Shown: positions 14,768 through 22,137 of the stretch, one piece after another
How positions within the stretch are numbered: position 1 is the first letter of the stretch
How the letters are laid out: each line of letters opens with the position of its first letter
Origin: a virus
Length of the DNA: 24,293 nt
Strand: one strand, 5' to 3'
IMG/VR virus record: IMGVR_UViG_3300008448_014404
Location: 1 to 24,293 of that record
Position numbers and translations under genes: made by a program
The notes under the pieces: model-generated
What the model saw: the letters and a program-made list of their open reading frames with translations, nothing else
Told to the model about the DNA's origin: nothing
The model's database searches: none

Positions 14768-16591
14768 ATGGCTGATACAACACCAAATAATAATAGCAGT
14801 TACGTAACCAATAACGGAAAAACCTCTACATTTGGTAGAAATCTTGTATCCTATATTCAGAACAAACTACCTTATTCTAATATAGTAGATCCTAATAACG
14901 AGCAGCTTAACCCAAAATATAGTATATTTGCAAAGACTGGATTAAGAAGATCAGAAGCCTTAGCCCGACAGTCAATATCTATCTCTAATGAATATAATAA
15001 TATTCCTATAGGGTCAATGGGTAAAGATACCACGTTTGGTGATGTGATGTATGCAAATATTCAAGAGAATAAAGATGCTAGATTAAGAGATTATAGAATA
15101 ATGTCTGCTTACTCAGAAGTAGCAGATGCTTTAGATGAGATTTGTGATGAAACTATAAACCCAGATGAAAATTCGAATATAGCTCATTTAAATTTTAGAA
15201 ACATCGATTTAACACCTTCTGAAAAAGATACACTTGATACTGAATTTAATAAATACGTTGAATTCTATGATCTAAAAAATAGAGGATGGCAGTATTTTAG
15301 GCAGTTAATGATTGAAGGTGAACTGTTTTTTGAACAGATTATACACAAGGATTATTTAGATGAGGGTGTCTTAGGAGTAATTAACTTACCCGCTGAGCTA
15401 ATAGACCCGGTATATAACAACATTCAAAATATGATGGTTAAAGGGTTTATCTATAGAAAACCTATATTTGACCCCATACATCCGTCAAAAGTCGTTAAAA
15501 CAGAGTTAATACCACTAGACGAGAATCAAGTTGTCTATGTTAACTCAGGCGTAATGAATGAAAGTAAGACGATGGTTGTTCCATTTTTGGAGAACGCGAG
15601 ACGCGCATATAGACAGCTATCGTTAATAGAAGATGCAATTGTTATCTACAGACTCGTTAGAGCTCCAGAAAGATTAGTTTTTAATGTCGATGTAGGTAAT
15701 ATGCCGGCGCCTAAAGCTGAAGCTTATCTCCGTAAATTAATACAAAATTACTGGTCATCAAAAACATTTGATATAGATCAAAATGACGTGGTTAAAAAAT
15801 TCAATCCACAGTCAATGCTAGATGCATTCTGGTTCGCAAAAAGACAAGGTCAAGAAGGTACTACAGTCAGCCAGCTTGCTGGAGGTCAAAATCTTGGTGA
15901 ATTATCTGACTTGATGTATTTTATAAAGAAACTATATAGATCACTTAAAGTACCTACTTCAAGACTAGATCCGCAAGATGCCTTTAGAGATGGAGCGGAA
16001 ATTCTAAGAGAAGAATTAAAGTTTGCAAGATTTATTATTAGACAACAGCAACGATTCTCAGTTGGAATAAAAAGAGGATTTATTACCCATCTTAAATTTA
16101 AAGGATTATGGGATAAGTATGATCTTAAAGACATGAATATAGAAGTAGAGCTTAATGTACCTACTAATTTTTATGAAATGAGAGAAAATCAACGATTAGA
16201 ACTAAAATCAAGAAATTACACAACCCTTGCCGGAAGTGAGTTTATCTCCGCTACATACGCGCAGAAAAAGTATCTTGGATGGAAAGATAAGGATATACTT
16301 GCAAATAGAGAGTTTATGCGCAAAGATAAAGAAATGCAGTGGGAATTAGTTCAAATTGAGACTAATGGTCCCAGCTGGAAAGAGATTGCAGTAGCGGGAG
16401 CGCTAGGCGGTGGAGCACCAGAAGCGGGAGGAGGTGCTATGGGAGGTGAAGCTGGCGGTGGTATCCCGGCATTTGGCGGAGGTCCTGCTGAAGTTGGCGG
16501 TGAAGGTGCAGGGGTAGGAGAATCACCAGAGGGTGCTCCAGCTGAACCTACCGCAACTCCAAGTGAAGGTGCTCCAGCACCCATACAATAA
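14768..16591 (+). CDS. 20: Portal vertex protein (gp20)
   Basis: A 607-residue portal protein. Typical T4-family phrases occur in order: DVMYANIQENKDARLRDYRI near residues 92-111, EVADALDEICDETI (about 117-130), GELFFEQI, RLVRAPERLVFNVDVGNMP (about 295-313), then AFRDGAEILREELKFARFI. Twelve copies should form the DNA entry channel at one capsid vertex, start capsid assembly, dock the terminase and later bind the neck. It is about 80 residues longer than T4 gp20 (524). Residues from about 540 to the end are a Gly/Ala/Pro/Glu-rich low-complexity tail. An AT-rich variant of the late octamer, ATTAAATA at 14751-14758, lies 9 nt before the ATG, with no Shine-Dalgarno. Confidence 0.93.
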   Translation: MADTTPNNNSSYVTNNGKTSTFGRNLVSYIQNKLPYSNIVDPNNEQLNPKYSIFAKTGLRRSEALARQSISISNEYNNIPIGSMGKDTTFGDVMYANIQENKDARLRDYRIMSAYSEVADALDEICDETINPDENSNIAHLNFRNIDLTPSEKDTLDTEFNKYVEFYDLKNRGWQYFRQLMIEGELFFEQIIHKDYLDEGVLGVINLPAELIDPVYNNIQNMMVKGFIYRKPIFDPIHPSKVVKTELIPLDENQVVYVNSGVMNESKTMVVPFLENARRAYRQLSLIEDAIVIYRLVRAPERLVFNVDVGNMPAPKAEAYLRKLIQNYWSSKTFDIDQNDVVKKFNPQSMLDAFWFAKRQGQEGTTVSQLAGGQNLGELSDLMYFIKKLYRSLKVPTSRLDPQDAFRDGAEILREELKFARFIIRQQQRFSVGIKRGFITHLKFKGLWDKYDLKDMNIEVELNVPTNFYEMRENQRLELKSRNYTTLAGSEFISATYAQKKYLGWKDKDILANREFMRKDKEMQWELVQIETNGPSWKEIAVAGALGGGAPEAGGGAMGGEAGGGIPAFGGGPAEVGGEGAGVGESPEGAPAEPTATPSEGAPAPIQ

Positions 16592-16594
16592 ATA
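16587..16594 (+). promoter_or_regulatory. Late-type promoter before gp13 (AATAAATA)
   Basis: AATAAATA, one mismatch to the T4 late octamer, overlaps the gp20 stop codon and is 5 nt before the gp13 ATG at 16600. The expected transcription start is the A of that ATG. No Shine-Dalgarno is present. Confidence 0.55.
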
Positions 16595-16599
16595 ATAGT

Positions 16600-17745
16600 A
16601 TGTCGGACATTTGCGAGGTCAAGCCAGTTTCAGCGTTTCAATCTACTAATTTAAATAATAAGATTGAAACTTTTAACGATCTATCAGATAGAATAACTAG
16701 ATCACTCGGTGCACCTCTTATTACTCTTGAGATTCATCGCGATCAACTTTATCAAAGCATTCAATTAGCTGTTGAATATTTTACAAAATATGCAGGCTTC
16801 ACAAAAGAATTTTTGATATTTGATTCTAATTTATACGAAAAAAATAAAGGAATACGTCTAGATCACCTATATACACTTGCGAAAACTGATCTAAGTAACC
16901 CAGAAAAAATAGCTAAAGCTCCTCGTTACACGAGTCCTAATTATATAGTTGAAAATCCTGACACTGTCTACATATCTACTACTTCACTACCTAACAGCTT
17001 TTTTTCTACTTCATCTTCTTTATCAACTTTATTTACAGAAGGTCTTTATGAGTTAGAAATAGTTGATGATACTCTTTATAATTCACTTACTACTTATAAC
17101 CCATCACTTACAAGTTCATTTAAAGAATCGCGAAAAAAAGTACAGACTATACAAGGTGAGCCTACCACAGCATATCAATACGCAAACGTATTCGATTATG
17201 ATGCTATGGATTACCGTAAAGTAATAGCAGTTACAGACTTCGAAGAAGGATCAAATACCGGTATTAACACTCTCTTTACTTTAGAACAAACACTAGCTCA
17301 ACAAACTTATTTTAGTTACGCGTTAGGTAACTATGGATTTGACTTAGTATCTTGGTATTCTTTAAAGGAATGGTTAGAAACACGTGAAAAGGTTTTAGCA
17401 ACAAGAAAGGACTTTAAGTTTGACGAACGTACACAATATTTGCAGATGTACCCACAGCCCGGAAGTAGCAGATTCTATGGAGTAATATCGTGTTACGTAG
17501 AGAGACCTATTAGAGATGTAATAAAAGAGCAGTGGGTCTATGAATATGCTTGCGCGCTCACTAAAATAATAATAGGTAGAGTGCGTGGTAAGTTTACTAA
17601 TGTAAATTTATTAGGTGGCGGTGTTTTAAACTCAGCAATTCTAGACGAAGGAATTAGAGAAAAGAAAGAATTGGAAGAAAAACTATTAACCGGTGCATCT
17701 GCTGGATTCGGCGATGCAGATCCATGTTTATTCTTTATAGGATGA
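16600..17745 (+). CDS. 13: Neck / head completion protein (gp13)
   Basis: A 381-residue neck protein of the T4 gp13 family. The start region has SLGAPLITLEIHRDQLYQSI, equal to the LGAP-x-I-x-VEL-x-x-DQIYD opening of T4 gp13. The end has LLGGGVLNSAILDEGIREKK, then ELEEKLL, matching the LPGGV...EEARLEKEALREEL end, and both finish with a short hydrophobic -G tail. A middle segment, WYSLKEWLETREKVLATRKD, with FKFDERTQYLQMYPQPG, corresponds to the strand pair before the C-terminal helix. In T4, gp13 and gp14 seal the filled head and form the tail docking site. A gp14 gene is not seen in this window. It is about 70 residues longer than T4 gp13 (309), mostly in a Ser/Thr-rich middle insert (about residues 125-175). 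Confidence 0.85.
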   Translation: MSDICEVKPVSAFQSTNLNNKIETFNDLSDRITRSLGAPLITLEIHRDQLYQSIQLAVEYFTKYAGFTKEFLIFDSNLYEKNKGIRLDHLYTLAKTDLSNPEKIAKAPRYTSPNYIVENPDTVYISTTSLPNSFFSTSSSLSTLFTEGLYELEIVDDTLYNSLTTYNPSLTSSFKESRKKVQTIQGEPTTAYQYANVFDYDAMDYRKVIAVTDFEEGSNTGINTLFTLEQTLAQQTYFSYALGNYGFDLVSWYSLKEWLETREKVLATRKDFKFDERTQYLQMYPQPGSSRFYGVISCYVERPIRDVIKEQWVYEYACALTKIIIGRVRGKFTNVNLLGGGVLNSAILDEGIREKKELEEKLLTGASAGFGDADPCLFFIG

Positions 17746-18185
17746 ACCTTAAAAAGAATTCTAAATACAGACAAGGTATATTTAAACCCTGCAACAGAGA
17801 TAAATTTGTTGGTACTCATGCTATTTATCGCTCCGGTCTTGAGCTAAAATTTATGAGATTTTGCGATAATAATCCTAATATTATTAAATGGGGAAGTGAA
17901 AACGTGGTAATTCCTTATATCAGTCCTCTCGATGGACGGGTTCATAGATATTTTGTAGATAATTTTGTAGTTATACGCGAGGGAGATAAAATCGGTAGGT
18001 ACTTAATAGAAATAAAACCGTTTAAGCAGACATCTGCACCTACTACAAAATATAAAAAGCGGGAACATTTAATCTACGAGCAGTCTATGTATGTAATCAA
18101 TCAAGCAAAATGGACAGCAGCGAGACAATATTGTAAACAAAAAGGATTAGAATTTTTGATTCTAACAGAAAAGGACTTTAAATAG
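17742..18185 (+). CDS. 4: Head completion protein (gp4, nuclease-like)
   Basis: A 147-residue protein started at the ATG at 17742, which overlaps the gp13 stop as ATGA. An ATG 18 nt upstream is in frame but adds residues unlike the family. The T4 gp4 family pattern is clear: KYRQGIFKP, then YRSGLELKFMRFCDNNPNII, KWGSENVVIPYI, DGRVHRYFVDNFV, YLIEIKPFKQTSAPTT and a late WTAARQYCKQKG. The F(V)D-x-FV ... IEIKP part recalls the D...E-x-K motif of PD-(D/E)xK endonucleases, and gp4 is thought to trim or protect DNA ends during head completion. Virions lacking gp4 in T4 fail to join tails properly. Length fits T4 gp4 (about 150). Confidence 0.85.
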   Translation: MNLKKNSKYRQGIFKPCNRDKFVGTHAIYRSGLELKFMRFCDNNPNIIKWGSENVVIPYISPLDGRVHRYFVDNFVVIREGDKIGRYLIEIKPFKQTSAPTTKYKKREHLIYEQSMYVINQAKWTAARQYCKQKGLEFLILTEKDFK

Positions 18186-18196
18186 TAACAATTTTG

Positions 18197-18204
18197 TATA
18201 AATA
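18197..18204 (+). promoter_or_regulatory. T4-type late promoter before gp21 (TATAAATA)
   Basis: A perfect TATAAATA, 6 nt before the gp21 ATG at 18211 and in a 25-nt gap after gp4. The expected transcription start is within about 1 nt of the ATG, and no Shine-Dalgarno is present. Confidence 0.75.
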
Positions 18205-18210
18205 TATTAT

Positions 18211-18873
18211 ATGTTAAAACTTAATCTCTTGGTAGAAAAGCCAGCGCTTGAAGATCAATTCGAATACGTTGTAGAAGAGAGTAATAGAAACTCCCCTGCT
18301 ACTCTTTTCATTAAGGGTCCATACATGATGGCTGAAGGAGTTAATAAAAATAAAAGAATGTATCCTATTGATGAGCTAAGAAGAGAAGTTCAAAGATACA
18401 ACGAAGAGATGGTTATTCCAGGTCGTGCTATGGGTGAACTTAACCACCCCGCTACTGCAGACGTTGACTTAGAAAGAGCGTGTCATGTAGTAACTGATCT
18501 ATATGAGGATAACAATGTGTTTTACGGTAAATCAAAAGTTCTATCTACACCTTGTGGATTAATAGTTAGATCTCTTATCAACGATGGTGTAAAGGTTGGC
18601 ATGTCTTCCAGGGCCCTCGGTACGTTAGAAGAAGGTCATGGTCATAATGTAGTACGCAATCTCAAGCTAGTGGCAGTGGATTGTGTAGCTGATCCTTCAT
18701 TTCCTAAAGCGTTTGTTAACGGCATTCTAGAATCTAAGCAATGGGTAGTTGCTGAAAACGGCAAATACGAGGAATTCTATGAAAGATTCGAAAAAGGAAT
18801 TGCAACATTACCCAAAAAGAATTTAGACGGAATCTTAAGAGAACACATACTAAAATTCCTACAATCTATATAA
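18211..18873 (+). CDS. 21: Prohead core protease (gp21)
   Basis: A 220-residue prohead protease. YMMAEGVNKNKRMYP (residues 38-52) and IPGRAMGELNHPATADVD (69-86) give the region with the probable catalytic His79. VGMSSRALGTL (129-139) carries the serine nucleophile (Ser132 or Ser133) in the G-M-S-S-R motif of T4-type and herpes-type capsid proteases. LVAVDCVADPSFPKAFVNG closes the protease fold. In T4, gp21 sits in the scaffold core, becomes active after prohead assembly, cuts scaffold and capsid proteins after (L/I)-x-E, and finally digests itself. Candidate (L/I)-x-E sites occur in the gp22 and gp23 homologues here. Length is close to T4 gp21 (212). It follows a perfect late promoter and is followed by the core-protein gene, whose promoter lies in the gp21 stop region. 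Confidence 0.92.
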   Translation: MLKLNLLVEKPALEDQFEYVVEESNRNSPATLFIKGPYMMAEGVNKNKRMYPIDELRREVQRYNEEMVIPGRAMGELNHPATADVDLERACHVVTDLYEDNNVFYGKSKVLSTPCGLIVRSLINDGVKVGMSSRALGTLEEGHGHNVVRNLKLVAVDCVADPSFPKAFVNGILESKQWVVAENGKYEEFYERFEKGIATLPKKNLDGILREHILKFLQSI

Positions 18874-18876
18874 ATA
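18869..18876 (+). promoter_or_regulatory. T4-type late promoter before the core protein (TATAAATA)
   Basis: A perfect TATAAATA that includes part of the gp21 stop codon and lies 5 nt before the ATG at 18882. The expected transcription start is the A of the ATG. Confidence 0.7.
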
Positions 18877-18881
18877 ATAAT

Positions 18882-19190
18882 ATGCCTGCTAAGAGTGAAA
18901 AACAAAAGAAATTCTTTGGCGCTGTAATGGGAGCTAAGAAAGGCCAAAAAGGTGTTACAGGTGCAGCAAAAAAAGTTGCTAAAGAAATGCCTAAAAAAGA
19001 AATTAAGAAATTTTTAAAAAAGAAAGGTGAGGAAGATGAAGAAACCTTCAACTCTTCATCCAATATATCTAAATTTATAACCTCAATTTCTGCAAAAAAT
19101 TACGCTGAGGCTAATAAATATTTAAAGGCAGCCATCGAAACCAAGATTTTAGCTAGAATAAATAAAGCTGCCAATCAACCTCTTTTCTAA
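18882..19190 (+). CDS. Prohead core protein: DUF3008-like head fused to gp67/68-like tail
   Basis: A 102-residue protein made of two different parts. Residues 1-50 are very basic and begin MPAKSEKQKKFFGAVMGAKK, then a repeated KKVAKEM/KKEIKKFLKKK pattern, resembling DUF3008, small basic proteins known from bacteria and phages. After an acidic linker (GEEDEETFNSSS), residues 60-102 form a second part: ISKFITSISAKNYAEANKYL, then a helix ending ARINKAANQPLF. I associate this with the gp67/gp68-type prohead core proteins of T4-like phages. The gene sits between the protease and the scaffold, where such internal proteins belong, and has its own late promoter. It likely joins the scaffold core and may bind DNA or acidic partners through its basic part. 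The domain assignments are by eye. Confidence 0.6.
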   Translation: MPAKSEKQKKFFGAVMGAKKGQKGVTGAAKKVAKEMPKKEIKKFLKKKGEEDEETFNSSSNISKFITSISAKNYAEANKYLKAAIETKILARINKAANQPLF

Positions 19191-19193
19191 CAT

Positions 19194-20042
19194 ATGAAAG
19201 TTAACGACCTACTCCCTGAAAGTGCAAAAGATATTCTTACAGAAGAATCTCTTACCGCAATTGAGCAAGCTTTTAGTACTAAGCTTAAACTTACTGTTGA
19301 GTCTGCATTAGCACAACAGGATGAGCTTTATGCTGAAAAATTAGATCAATTAATTGCTGCAATTGACAAAGATCACACTGCTAAGCTTCAAACGGTTGTT
19401 GAGGCTATCGATCGCGATAACACCAAAAAGCTTTTAAACGTTGTTAAAAAATATGAGCAGTCACTCACCAGCGAAGCAAGTAAATTTAAAAATACACTTG
19501 TTGAGTCTATTTCAGACTATTTAGAAGAATTTATTGACGAAGCTATTCCGTTTGAGTCAATACAAGAAGCTACAAAGAATAGAACAGCTAGAGAGGTCCT
19601 AACTAATCTTAGAAAAGTTCTTGCTGTTGATTCAGCACTCATGAGTGAATCTGTACAAGGAGCAGTTATCGACGGTAAAAATCAAATAGACGCTCTTTCA
19701 CAGCAAGTTGAAAAACTAACAAACGAAAATAATATTCTTAAAGAGAGCTACCTTAAGACAAAAGCTAGCTTACTTATTGAAAGTAAGACAGCTTCTCTAC
19801 CTGAGAAGAAAAAAGAATATATTAAACGCGTTTTAGGCGACAAGACTCCTAAATTTATCGAAGAAAACTTCGACTACACCCTTAAGTTATTCGAAAAGAA
19901 AGAACAAGAGCGTATTGAAGTAATTAAAGAAGAAGCTTTTAAGAATCGTAAAGTAAAGTCTGACGCTCCAATTCTAACAGAGCAAGTCAGCGCACCACGT
20001 CAAGTTAATCCTTACGTAAGTGAGCTTTCGAAATTGAAATAA
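19194..20042 (+). CDS. 22: Prohead core scaffold protein (gp22)
   Basis: A 282-residue scaffold protein. It is long, helical and rich in Glu, Lys, Leu and Ala, with heptad patterns in residues 25-110 and 155-185, as expected for the rod-like T4 scaffold. The C-terminal half has SLPEKKKEYIKRVLGDKTPK and FIEENFDYTLKLFEKKEQER, phrases common to gp22 of T4-like phages. Several (L/I)-x-E sites (for example ILTEE at 14-18 and LLIES near 193-197) could be cut by gp21 during head maturation. In T4 it forms the core on the portal around which gp23 assembles. It starts 3 nt after the core-protein stop without a clear Shine-Dalgarno, so it is probably coupled to that gene. Length is near T4 gp22 (269). 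Confidence 0.88.
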   Translation: MKVNDLLPESAKDILTEESLTAIEQAFSTKLKLTVESALAQQDELYAEKLDQLIAAIDKDHTAKLQTVVEAIDRDNTKKLLNVVKKYEQSLTSEASKFKNTLVESISDYLEEFIDEAIPFESIQEATKNRTAREVLTNLRKVLAVDSALMSESVQGAVIDGKNQIDALSQQVEKLTNENNILKESYLKTKASLLIESKTASLPEKKKEYIKRVLGDKTPKFIEENFDYTLKLFEKKEQERIEVIKEEAFKNRKVKSDAPILTEQVSAPRQVNPYVSELSKLK

Positions 20043-20059
20043 TTTCACCCTGAACAATG

Positions 20060-20091
20060 AGGTTCTCGTAACCTGAGGTATTTTGAAAGGA
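20060..20091 (+). promoter_or_regulatory. Capsid gene leader: small hairpin and ribosome site
   Basis: The 60-nt gap before gp23 contains a small hairpin, AGGTT (20060-20064) pairing with AACCT (20070-20074) around a 5-nt loop. It is followed by AAAGGA at 20086-20091, 11 nt from the ATG. Most other late genes here lack a Shine-Dalgarno, so this leader is distinctive. No late octamer was seen in this gap. Confidence 0.45.
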
Positions 20092-20102
20092 AAAAAAGCA
20101 AT

Positions 20103-21575
20103 ATGAAAATTCGTCCGACACAAGCATTCGTAGATAAAGGTAGAGCAGAAGCACTTCTTGAGAAGTGGGCTCCTGTTCTTGATTACTCGTCTGATTCGGT
20201 TAAGTCCATTGGAGACGAAAACACACGCTTAAATACCGCTATTCTTCTTGAGAACCAAGAACAATGGTGTGTACAAGAAGCCAATACCGCAGGTACTGGT
20301 GGTGTTTTCGGTGGCGGTGGTGGTCAGTTCAATCCAGGCGGTGGCGTTATCAACTCCACTGACTCGTATGCACCTGGCGACTCACGTCTTCCAAAGATTC
20401 TTATCCCGATGATCCGTCGTACATTCCCTGAGCTTATCTCCAACGAAATCGTAGGCGTTCAACCAATGTCAGGTCCAGTAGGACTTGCATTTGCTCTTCG
20501 TTATACTTACAATTCACAAAACTTAGGTAATGGAATTGACGGTACAGCAGGTCCTATCGGTGCAACCACAACTGGTGCGGGTAACCCTCCAGGTCTTAAT
20601 GCTGGTTATACTGGTACAGTTGCTAACAAAGAGCTTGGTTATCAGTATCTTGACACACGCTTCACTGGTTCTAGCTCAGCTAGACTCAGCGGCGGTGCAG
20701 GATGGACATTCTCTGACCAAGATCGTGGCGTTGCCCAGATCTTATCAGCGTTTGAAATCACTGGTAACATTCCACAGGTTGAAGTTAAGTTCGAAAAGAC
20801 CGCTGTTGAAGCAGGTACTCGTAGACTTGGCGCACGCTGGTCCGTTGAATTAGAGCAAGACCTTAAGAACATGAACGGTATCGATATCGATGCAGAGATC
20901 ACAAACGCAATGTCGTATGAGATCCAAGCTGAAATCGACCGTGAAATGATCGTCAGAATGATCCAAGCAGCTCTTAACGCAGGTTATGGTGCTGGTTATT
21001 CTATCTGGTCTCCAGCTTCTGCAGACGGCAGATGGCTCGTTGAGAGAAATAGAGACTTCTATCAAAGACTTATCATTGAAGCAAACAGAATCGCAGTTCG
21101 TAACAGACGCGGTGCTGCTAACTTCATTGTTGCAACTCCAAGAGTTTGTGCAATCCTCGAGATGCTCCCTGAATTCCAGTGGGTACCTGTACAAGGTGAT
21201 GTTTCAACTCAACCAGTTGGTGTTGCAAAGATCGGTTCTGTAGGTGGAAGATTCTCAGTATACCGTGATACACGTACCGAAGTTCAATACGGTTATGATG
21301 CTGGCTACACAAATAGCTACACATCGCCAATTGAATACGCTCTCCTTGGTTACAAGGGTTCAGAGTTCTACGATACAGGTATCATCTACTGCCCTTACAT
21401 TCCTATCATGGTTCAGAGAACAATTGGTCCGAACGACTTCGCACCACGCGTAGGCTTGCTTACACGTTATGGTGTTGTAGACAATATCTTCGGAGCAAAT
21501 CTCTACTACCACGTTATTATTGTTCAGGGTCTAGGTACTGCGTTCTCACCAGCTCAGCAAAACGTGTACTTCTGA
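20103..21575 (+). CDS. 23: Major capsid protein (gp23)
   Basis: A 490-residue T4-type major capsid protein. AEALLEKWAPVLDY (residues 15-28) and AILLENQEQW (46-55) match the N-terminal propeptide of gp23. Then come LPKILIPMIRRTFPELISNE and IVGVQPMSGPVGLAFALRY, the start of the HK97-type core, and RLGARWSVELEQDL and RRGAANFIVATPRVC further on. After gp21 cleavage, most likely at E59 (CVQE before ANTAG) or E50, hexamers of this protein build the shell. It is slightly shorter than T4 gp23 (521). Compared with its neighbours the gene uses more C-ending and otherwise GC-richer codons, as expected for the most abundant protein of the phage. A Gly-rich run (about 65-84) follows the cleavage region. 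A strong terminator comes after it. Confidence 0.96.
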   Translation: MKIRPTQAFVDKGRAEALLEKWAPVLDYSSDSVKSIGDENTRLNTAILLENQEQWCVQEANTAGTGGVFGGGGGQFNPGGGVINSTDSYAPGDSRLPKILIPMIRRTFPELISNEIVGVQPMSGPVGLAFALRYTYNSQNLGNGIDGTAGPIGATTTGAGNPPGLNAGYTGTVANKELGYQYLDTRFTGSSSARLSGGAGWTFSDQDRGVAQILSAFEITGNIPQVEVKFEKTAVEAGTRRLGARWSVELEQDLKNMNGIDIDAEITNAMSYEIQAEIDREMIVRMIQAALNAGYGAGYSIWSPASADGRWLVERNRDFYQRLIIEANRIAVRNRRGAANFIVATPRVCAILEMLPEFQWVPVQGDVSTQPVGVAKIGSVGGRFSVYRDTRTEVQYGYDAGYTNSYTSPIEYALLGYKGSEFYDTGIIYCPYIPIMVQRTIGPNDFAPRVGLLTRYGVVDNIFGANLYYHVIIVQGLGTAFSPAQQNVYF

Positions 21576-21600
21576 TCTATTCAGAGATAACAACTATTTT

Positions 21601-21637
21601 AAAATGGCGGGGGCCGAAGACCCCGCCATTTTTTTAT
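21601..21637 (+). terminator. Intrinsic terminator after gp23
   Basis: AATGGCGGGG (21603-21612) pairs perfectly with CCCCGCCATT (21621-21630) around an 8-nt loop and runs into seven Ts (21629-21635). It closes the late head block. Confidence 0.92.
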
Positions 21638-21655
21638 TAAAAAAATCATAGAAGG

Positions 21656-21663
21656 AATAAATA
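21656..21663 (+). promoter_or_regulatory. Late-type promoter (AATAAATA) after the gp23 terminator
   Basis: AATAAATA, one mismatch to the late octamer, lies between the gp23 terminator and the ATG at 21669, with 5 nt before the ATG. An AAGGA just upstream (21653-21657) would fall outside the transcript if this promoter starts at the ATG. Confidence 0.55.
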
Positions 21664-21668
21664 TTAAT

Positions 21669-22085
21669 ATGGCAGTCGTATCCTTTAACAATCAAGCACT
21701 CTCAGCATATGGTCTACAACCTACTAATTTATCCTGGTCGTTATCAAACACCGGTACTTATAAAACAGTAGAACTACTAACTGTTGGTACAGGTCCCGCT
21801 AATAGCACTACTCTTAGCGGAAAAAGCGTACAGGGCATTGCTTTTAATTCTCTATCCTTTCCAGGGTCTGGAACTGGCGCCTTTGTTACTCTATCTGCTG
21901 CTACCGGAACTTCTTTTAGAGTAGATAGAGCTTATAATGCTTCGCAATTTGCTGTACTATATACCGACGGAACTAGCTCTTTATTTACCTGTACTACTGC
22001 TGCCTCTGCTCAATCTGTTTCTTTCAATGGTGATGAAACAGGTTTTCCAGAAATAGCTAGATTAGTATATCTCGGCTATCTATAA
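21669..22085 (+). CDS. Small putative virion protein
   Basis: A 138-residue protein with no recognised family. It is rich in Ser, Thr, Gly and Ala and beta-prone, with alternating short strands (TYKTVELLTVG, VQGIAFNSLSF, GAFVTLSAATGTSFRVDRAY, QFAVLYTDGTSSLFTC). It contains no enzymatic motif, signal peptide or membrane segment. The composition is like phage surface or fibre-associated proteins. It forms a single-gene unit, with its own late-type promoter 5 nt before the ATG and its own terminator, directly behind the capsid gene. The place and the late signal point to a protein of the virion, perhaps a head decoration or tail component; this is inference. It ends EIARLVYLGYL. Confidence 0.6.
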   Translation: MAVVSFNNQALSAYGLQPTNLSWSLSNTGTYKTVELLTVGTGPANSTTLSGKSVQGIAFNSLSFPGSGTGAFVTLSAATGTSFRVDRAYNASQFAVLYTDGTSSLFTCTTAASAQSVSFNGDETGFPEIARLVYLGYL

Positions 22086-22106
22086 TATAACTTCTTTATA
22101 TACTAA

Positions 22107-22137
22107 GAGAGCCGATCGAAAGATCGGCTCTTTTTTT
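22107..22137 (+). terminator. Intrinsic terminator with GAAA tetraloop
   Basis: AGAGCCGATC (22108-22117) pairs with GATCGGCTCT (22122-22131) around GAAA, a stable GNRA loop, followed by Ts at 22131-22137. It ends the small plus-strand unit. The last three bases of the minus-strand 55-residue gene lie in its T tract, so the same hairpin also sits just after that gene. On the minus strand it lacks a good T run. Confidence 0.9.

Noticed and set aside
16351-16584. Antisense open frame in the portal gene tail
   Set aside because: It is the Pro/Ala/Ser mirror of the Gly/Ala-rich portal tail and has no independent signals.
17724-17741. Upstream ATG giving six more residues for gp4
   Set aside because: The ATG at 17742 overlaps the gp13 stop as ATGA and fits the family length.
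20530-21453. Several overlapping open frames on both strands in the capsid gene
   Set aside because: The gp23 frame is unambiguous there; the shadows result from its GC-richer, stop-poor sequence.
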